Assembly: GCA_029934095.1 (NCBI GenBank)
Contig: JAOZMV010000025.1
Span: 1-10,972 of the forward strand
Direction of reading: 5' to 3'
DNA from: Desulfuromusa sp.
GTDB taxonomy: Bacteria; Desulfobacterota; Desulfuromonadia; Desulfuromonadales; Geopsychrobacteraceae
Length of the DNA stretch: 10,972 bases
In this document: piece by piece, positions 6,901 to 10,972 of the stretch
Layout: each line of letters opens with the position of its first letter
Numbering within the stretch: the stretch's first letter is position 1
Notes under the pieces: model-generated
The model's input: the letters and a program-made list of their open reading frames with translations, nothing else
What the model was told of the DNA's origin: nothing
The model's database searches: none
Made by a program: the position numbers and the translations under genes

Positions 6901-7474
6901 CCAGATTCTGCTTGGTTGCGTCCATTTTTCTGACAGCAGCTTTCTTACGCGACTTAAATTTTGTCACCCCGGCCGCCTCTTCAATCAAGGCACGTCGCTC
7001 TTCCGGTTTAGCACTCACCAGCATCCCGACTTTACCCTGTTCAATAATTGAATAGGCTCGGGTACCAACCCCGGTATCCATGAACAACTCGGTAATATCA
7101 AGCAGACGACAGGGGGTTTTATTAATCAGGTATTCACTTTCACCGCTCCGGTAGAGGCGGCGAGTCACCATGATTTCAGCAAAATCTTTATATAGCGGAG
7201 GGGATAAACCGGCCTGGTTATCAAAAATAATTGAGACCTGGGCTAACCCGTGGGACTTACGGGTTTCACTACCGCCAAAGATTACATCTTCCATCATCCG
7301 ACCCCGCAGGTGACGGGGATTTTGCTCCCCCATCACCCAACGGATCGCATCGACAATGTTACTCTTACCACAGCCATTTGGACCGACAACACCGGTAATC
7401 CCCTGTTCAAAGTTGAGAGAAACTTTGTCAACGAAAGATTTGAAACCAAGGATGTCAAGACGTTTGATTTTCAT
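3926..7474 (-). CDS. smc: Chromosome partition protein SMC
   Basis: SMC is the ATPase core of the bacterial condensin-like complex (with ScpA and ScpB) that loads on DNA and extrudes loops to organise and separate chromosomes. The 1182-residue length is normal. The N-terminal head has KRLDILGFKSFVDK and Walker A GPNGCGKS at 31-38. Two long Q-, E-, L- and R-rich coiled coils flank a globular hinge at roughly 508-665, which opens with FSGYGDGTRILL and carries glycine-rich loops (MALGGRLQAVPVE). The C-terminal head has the ABC signature LSGGEKALTAVAL at about 1078 and Walker B CVLDEVDAPLDDAN at about 1103, with a switch histidine in IIITHSKRTM. All catalytic motifs are present. The ATG at 7474 is fixed by the conserved N-terminus, though no Shine-Dalgarno sequence sits at normal distance (AGGAAG is about 15 nt away). 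It is the first gene of the minus-strand cluster. scpA and scpB are not in view. Confidence 0.98.
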   Translation of the reverse strand: MKIKRLDILGFKSFVDKVSLNFEQGITGVVGPNGCGKSNIVDAIRWVMGEQNPRHLRGRMMEDVIFGGSETRKSHGLAQVSIIFDNQAGLSPPLYKDFAEIMVTRRLYRSGESEYLINKTPCRLLDITELFMDTGVGTRAYSIIEQGKVGMLVSAKPEERRALIEEAAGVTKFKSRKKAAVRKMDATKQNLVRLGDIITEVRRQIGSLKRQAQRAEKFRDYRGEVKQIELSLAGNRFQSLSGEIDLISQREQEQMTILSRLDARLEEGGVKLEDQQLQLSMVETEHQQAQEKVYHLGSEVQRVENERVLVVKQQDYLTVQEKEVQGELLSHAERLAELKQEHHHLWQQEKASVLKLENLRCKVESCEANLQESLSREQLLSTQFEECRSDLMDLFAQTNRLIQRRDEIERRLVTEGERRHQAHHDSQTIQEQQSQLQQRREQLIAQIEQVRSQQDGLTERAEDLNHQLVQQKSLAAEKGATQNELRQQLGTNHSIKESLAALQRDFSGYGDGTRILLTEASGKRQIFADLLKVSAELEVAVEMALGGRLQAVPVENFTDIAATLALLAEQQARGTLLLPSDHSPVVPCPVGVPLAGLVSPKKGAKELVGQLLAGVFLVTVVTDHLTAALPVGTILVDRQGLCLDWQGVLTGGATSASETGLLRRQRQLDEIDVEIAHLEEEFSVGQRQLEQLQENLLQLEESQLAVTSEGHRLELQALELAKDRQGLQTEDDYLNKRLALLVFDLEQIDEGREALLLEKEQLSEGSRQTGERQQQLETLAEQRQGELTEWRAGLNDSREELTAQRVELASLQQQQNALHETLARIETQQQEIEQRTLQLNQRKKSGLDSRQQLEGKDQQLQVELDLLLTRHQEQQQANETIRDRYEQQRSEQDEFRGQLQRVRLEAEELRKTVSQLQLNHHELQVDIEHIRLGVQERYQVDLVEHQVPEATEDELERQQQQLRRLQQRIESLGEVNLMAIEEHREQEERYDFLLQQRDDLNQALADLEKAISQINRTTRRRFKETFALVNEKFKQVFPRMFDGGQAELRLTDEHDLLETGIDIVAQPPGKRLQNVNLLSGGEKALTAVALIFSLFLIKPTPFCVLDEVDAPLDDANIGRFVGMLKEMMAQSQFIIITHSKRTMGIVDIMYGITMQEPGVSKLVSVRINDFQSQEDAGTVAPV

Positions 7475-7570
7475 ACCGATGTAAGGAAACTTCCTGGGAA
7501 TATTAAAACATCCAGCTACTAAATGGATGGTTCTTTTTCTTCTGCCGTAACCAGTTTTTTACAGTAGCGC

Positions 7571-7599
7571 ATACTATCAGGGGGGTGAAACCATGTAAA
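7571..7599 (-). promoter_or_regulatory. Putative sigma70 promoter of smc cluster
   Basis: On the minus strand, TTTACA (7599-7594, five of six consensus bases) is followed by exactly 17 nt and then TAGTAT (7576-7571, four of six). Transcription would start near 7564 and give a leader of about 90 nt before the smc ATG. The spacer includes a run of six C. Assigned by reading only. Confidence 0.5.
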
Positions 7600-7623
7600 G
7601 AATAGAAGTCCACAGTATTGCTC

Positions 7624-7652
7624 TTGCTGGTCCGAATCAGAACCGCTATGAT
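7624..7652 (+). promoter_or_regulatory. Putative sigma70 promoter of the AsmA-like gene
   Basis: TTGCTG (7624-7629) is followed by exactly 17 nt and then TATGAT (7647-7652, five of six consensus bases). A start near 7659 gives a short leader of about 38 nt before the ATG at 7697. The promoter diverges from the smc promoter, with the two -35 boxes about 25 nt apart, so one regulator could affect both. The remaining bases of the 222-base gap 7475-7696 hold no gene that I can see. Confidence 0.5.
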
Positions 7653-7696
7653 AAACCCATCTCAGCTATAGCAAACTTTCTACGGGACCGCTCGCA

Positions 7697-10600
7697 ATGA
7701 ATCGATCAGTAGCACGATTTCTCATCAGAAGCATCTATTTCCTGCTGATTTTATGCGCGACATTCATCATCTTGCTGATTGTTTTTCTCAGTCAACTTGA
7801 TCTGAATGATTACCGCCTGTCACTGGAACAGGAGATCGGTTCCGCACTGAAGCAACCAGTCCGGATTGGCCACAGTTCCCTGACCTACGATCAGGGTCTG
7901 GCCCTTGAGCTACAACAGGTACAGATAGGCCCGGATCACGCAGTTCTGGCGCAGATCCCACAGATTACTGCAATATTGAAGATTGCCCCGCTGTTTGACC
8001 GGGAAATCATATTCAGAGAGGTGCAGATTGAAAAACCGGATGTTCAACTCTGGTTTCCATTTCCTGAACGGCCACCCCTGGGCACCTCACAGCAACTGTT
8101 TAATTCTCTGGGAATCAGCATTCTGAGCATCCACAATGCCAATTTAATAATCTACCAGAAACGGGGGGAGAAGGTTGTCCAGCGCCTGCAGGTTGCCAAT
8201 CTCCACACCGTTCTCCGTGGCTGGCAACCTGGGCAAACCGGCCACCTCGTAGTCACCGGCCAGTTACCAGAGTACACTGCTGATTTTTTATTGGAAACCC
8301 GTTTACCATCAAGCACTGACCCACAAATCTGGCGGGAGGAAGAACACCAGCTCCGGTTACAGGTCAAACACTTCTCAACCGCAAAACTGCCAAAACTACA
8401 GAGTCAAAAATACCCGGAGTTTTTTAACTTTGAAGTGGAAATTCAAGGAGCCCCGGCAACCGGAACTGACTTCACCGCACTCCTGTCTGCTACCGGCAAC
8501 AACGAGCAGATTTCCTCTTTAAGCGGGATCTGGACATCTTTGAGCCAGCGGGATTCGATCACTGCATTGAGTGGGGAATTACTGAAAATCCCCCTTAACG
8601 GCGAGTTCTCTTTCAGCCGACAACCGGGAGAATATTCTCTTGTTGGACGGTTCGGTGGAGAAGATCTTAAGCTGAATTCTCAGTTACTCAAAGCGTGGCG
8701 CATTCCCAATGCGGAGAAGCTTCTCAACGGAGAGTTGGATCGACTGATAGTCTCCCTGAAAAAAACCTGGGATCCAGCCAAAAAAATCACCGGCCTACCC
8801 CAAATTGACGCCGAGATAACCATCAGTAACCTCGACTGGGATATCCCGGAGCTGAAACAAATTCAGGACTTTTCTGCCGACCTCTCGCTGAGAAACCAGG
8901 TCCTTCACATAGCTGATGGCATTCTGGTGGCAGGTGGCCATGTTGTTGATTTTTCAGGACAGATCAAGAGTCTGTTTCTACAGCCGAAAGTTGATCTTAA
9001 AATCAACTTCAACCCGGACAGCGATGTTTTAAAAACGCAGCTCAAGCTACCTGGTGACTGGAATATCTCTGGAAATATCCCTGGCACACTGAACCTGACC
9101 GGCTCCCTGCTTGAGCCCGATTTTCTGTTGCAGACCGACCTGGGATCGATCGAACTGCAACTTGAAGAGCGGTTCTACAAAAGATCAACTGACCGGGGGG
9201 AACTACAGCTTCAAGGGCACTTGTCCCGCGACCAACTGCAAGTGGATCATTTTTCCCTCAGCGTAAATGACACCAGCATCTCAGGGTCTCTGAGCCTGAC
9301 CGGTTCCCCGTTTGAGCCCGATTTTCTGCTACAGGCCGATTTAGGGCTGATCGAGTTGCAATTTGGAGAGCTGTTTCACAAGCGTTCGACAGACCGCGCA
9401 GGACTGCAGATCCAGGGACACCTGGCCGGCAACCGACTGCATTTAGATCATTTTTCTCTTGATCTGAATGATGTCAATATTTCAGGGTCTGGCTATTTTC
9501 AACAAATTCAAGGGGAACAGGAATATCGCTTTGCTGCTGAGCCAATTGATCTGAATAAGCTCAAATATTTCTCCCCTCTGCTACAGGATCTCCAGATCAG
9601 GGGTGAAGTTGAACCAACACTCACCCGGCAGCAGACAGAGATACAAGGGATTTTAAAGCTCAGGAATGTCGGTGCACATTTGACGACCGCTGTTGCCGAT
9701 TTAAGTAGGACAACGGGAAAAATCAAGCTTGATCGCCATGGCTGTACCTTCCAGAACATTAAAACCACTCTGGGAAAATCGGATCTTACTGTCAGTGGGA
9801 GATTGAGCGACTGGGAAAACCTGCAACTCAATCTGGAGCTCAGTGGCAAAAAAGTTCGCGCTCAAGATCTGATATTTCCAAAGTCGAAACTCACCTTTTA
9901 CAACCTGAATGGACATCTACAGATCGATGCCGAGAAGATCACCTTCTCTCCGATCAACACCCTGCTGGAAGAGAGCACCCGGGTAACAATTAATGGCACT
10001 GTCAGTAATTTCCTCGACCCACAGGTTCTCCTTGATATTCAATCAGATCGGGTTGATGTCCTCGATATCATCAAATTATTCGCTGATCCGGACAGTGACA
10101 ATATTGCTGAACCGTACCTTGGCAAACGGCCTCCACTCCTGATTAAAGTCTCCGCCAAACAGGGAACCCTGGGTGGTTTGTATTTTCAAAATGCCAAAGC
10201 CACAATCAGAGGAGAAGACAATCGACTCACCATTTACCCCCTCAAGTTTAATAGCGGTGAAGGCTGGTGCCAGACCAGGGTAGAATTTAACCATGAACAA
10301 CAACTGGCGCCGTTAAAAGTATCCGGGCACATTGAAAAAATTGATGCTTCAGTTCTACATCAGGATCTGTTCGATAAACCGGGGCTTATCAATGGGAGTC
10401 TGATAGGGGACTTTTACCTTGAAGGGAATCCGCAAAAAGACCTTTTTTGGCAGAGTGCAAAGGGAGGGATCCATGCACAGATCAGCGACGGCACCCTGCG
10501 AGAATTTCACGTTCTGGCAAAAATCTTTTCCCTGTTAAATATTTCGCAAATTCTTACCGGAAACTTACCAGATATGGATGAAGATGGGATGCCGGTTACC

Positions 10601-10972
10601 TTGCTGGATGCCACCATCCAGATCGGTGCAGGCAAAGCGACAACGAAAGATTTAACCATTACCAGTGAAGCAATGAACCTCTCTCTGGTCGGAACGCACA
10701 ATCTGATTGACGACAAGCTCGATTTCACCCTCGGTGTCATGCCATTAAGGACGGTTGATAAAATCCTCACCTCGGTCCCGATTGCCGGTTGGGTCCTCAC
10801 CGGGAAGAATAAAGCGCTGATCACTGCTCACTTTAAAATTGAGGGGACCAGTGAGGCCCCAGAGGTGACACCAGTCCCAATCGAATCGGTTTCGAAGACC
10901 ATCTTTGGCCTCATGCAACGGACACTCAGCCTCCCAATAAAGCTGATCCAGGATATTGGGTCATTACTTGAA
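7697..10972 (+). CDS. Large AsmA-like (YhdP/TamB-type) envelope protein, cut at right edge
   Basis: This reading frame stays open for 1092 codons to the window edge. Residues about 9-32 form one membrane anchor (FLIRSIYFLLILCATFIILLI), and the rest is predicted to lie in the periplasm. The N-terminal section is typical of AsmA-family proteins (LKQPVRIGHSSLTYDQGLALELQQVQIG, then KIAPLFDREIIFREVQIEKPDVQLWF). The long middle is beta-strand-rich with repeated 'G.l....' patterns. About residues 920-1060 resemble the AsmA-like C-terminal region (SDGTLREFHVLAKIFSLLNI, ITSEAMNLSLVGTHNLIDDKLDFTLGVMPL). YhdP, TamB and AsmA homologues form long hydrophobic grooves that move phospholipid between inner and outer membrane; applying that role here is inference. 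Residues 467-600 are a 67-residue tandem repeat. The ATG at 7697 is chosen because the anchor follows it at once; the GGGA about 10 nt upstream is weak. The protein probably ends shortly beyond 10972. Confidence 0.85.
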   Translation, partial: MNRSVARFLIRSIYFLLILCATFIILLIVFLSQLDLNDYRLSLEQEIGSALKQPVRIGHSSLTYDQGLALELQQVQIGPDHAVLAQIPQITAILKIAPLFDREIIFREVQIEKPDVQLWFPFPERPPLGTSQQLFNSLGISILSIHNANLIIYQKRGEKVVQRLQVANLHTVLRGWQPGQTGHLVVTGQLPEYTADFLLETRLPSSTDPQIWREEEHQLRLQVKHFSTAKLPKLQSQKYPEFFNFEVEIQGAPATGTDFTALLSATGNNEQISSLSGIWTSLSQRDSITALSGELLKIPLNGEFSFSRQPGEYSLVGRFGGEDLKLNSQLLKAWRIPNAEKLLNGELDRLIVSLKKTWDPAKKITGLPQIDAEITISNLDWDIPELKQIQDFSADLSLRNQVLHIADGILVAGGHVVDFSGQIKSLFLQPKVDLKINFNPDSDVLKTQLKLPGDWNISGNIPGTLNLTGSLLEPDFLLQTDLGSIELQLEERFYKRSTDRGELQLQGHLSRDQLQVDHFSLSVNDTSISGSLSLTGSPFEPDFLLQADLGLIELQFGELFHKRSTDRAGLQIQGHLAGNRLHLDHFSLDLNDVNISGSGYFQQIQGEQEYRFAAEPIDLNKLKYFSPLLQDLQIRGEVEPTLTRQQTEIQGILKLRNVGAHLTTAVADLSRTTGKIKLDRHGCTFQNIKTTLGKSDLTVSGRLSDWENLQLNLELSGKKVRAQDLIFPKSKLTFYNLNGHLQIDAEKITFSPINTLLEESTRVTINGTVSNFLDPQVLLDIQSDRVDVLDIIKLFADPDSDNIAEPYLGKRPPLLIKVSAKQGTLGGLYFQNAKATIRGEDNRLTIYPLKFNSGEGWCQTRVEFNHEQQLAPLKVSGHIEKIDASVLHQDLFDKPGLINGSLIGDFYLEGNPQKDLFWQSAKGGIHAQISDGTLREFHVLAKIFSLLNISQILTGNLPDMDEDGMPVTLLDATIQIGAGKATTKDLTITSEAMNLSLVGTHNLIDDKLDFTLGVMPLRTVDKILTSVPIAGWVLTGKNKALITAHFKIEGTSEAPEVTPVPIESVSKTIFGLMQRTLSLPIKLIQDIGSLLE
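9095..9496 (+). repeat. In-frame 201-bp tandem repeat (2 copies) in the AsmA-like gene
   Basis: Copy 1 spans 9095-9295 (residues 467-533) and copy 2 spans 9296-9496 (residues 534-600). Each is exactly 67 codons and they abut with no gap in the alignment. Both start LTGS..EPDFLLQ.DLG.IELQ, share KRSTDR and DHFSL..ND, and end ISGS. By my count 44 of 67 residues are identical. Synonymous changes are common, so the duplication is not recent. A unit of this size fits one repeated beta-groove element. Confidence 0.9.

Noticed and set aside
7509..7529. CATCCA/TGGATG inverted repeat followed by T-rich sequence as a terminator
   Set aside because: The T-rich side faces plus-strand reading, where no upstream plus-strand gene exists, and the stem is only 6 bp with a nine-base loop.
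8152..10824. Minus-strand open frames of 60-113 codons opposite the AsmA-like gene
   Set aside because: The plus-strand frame is continuous over 1092 codons with clear family features and an internal protein-level repeat; the antisense frames look like shadows.
1..10972. CRISPR array, insertion sequence, prophage or tRNA genes
   Set aside because: No regularly spaced repeats, transposase-like frame, terminal inverted repeats or tRNA cloverleaf pattern was found on either strand by reading.

Overview
The window looks like a housekeeping stretch of a bacterial chromosome. The gene content (SMC, a Roadblock/LC7 protein, FtsY with an N-terminal membrane segment, ZapB-like, ZapA, 5-formyl-THF cyclo-ligase, RNase Y) and the moderate base composition best fit a Gram-negative delta-proteobacterium-like lineage such as Desulfuromonadales (Geobacter/Pelobacter/Desulfuromonas relatives). 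The taxonomic call is inference from family content and gene order, not from a marker gene. An AsmA/YhdP-type envelope protein supports a cell with an outer membrane.

Layout. Positions 7474 down to 1 hold a co-directional minus-strand series: smc, a Roadblock/LC7 gene, ftsY, a zapB-like gene, zapA (its TTG start overlaps the zapB-like stop), a 354-base gene-free gap, fau/ygfA (5-formyltetrahydrofolate cyclo-ligase) and rny (RNase Y, cut by the left edge). The gap can fold into a closed RNA of about 189 nt. It sits where 6S RNA (ssrS) lies in many proteobacteria, between zapA and the cyclo-ligase gene, so I call it a candidate 6S RNA. At 7475-7696 there is a divergent promoter region with one sigma70-like promoter facing each way. 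From 7697 to the right edge runs one open plus-strand gene for a large AsmA-like protein, 1092 codons without a stop, with an in-frame 67-residue tandem duplication.

How the genes fit together. The minus-strand cluster joins chromosome organisation (SMC), membrane targeting of nascent proteins (FtsY), Z-ring assembly (ZapA and ZapB-like), folate salvage, and mRNA decay at the membrane (RNase Y), with a probable global transcription regulator (6S RNA) embedded in it. The short spacings and the zapB/zapA overlap suggest co-transcription from the promoter before smc, probably with extra internal promoters. The Roadblock protein is the least explained member. I found no phage, transposon, CRISPR array, tRNA or rRNA, and no evidence of a wholly new system. 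The points most worth following are the structured RNA, the orphan Roadblock gene and the duplicated segment in the AsmA-like protein.
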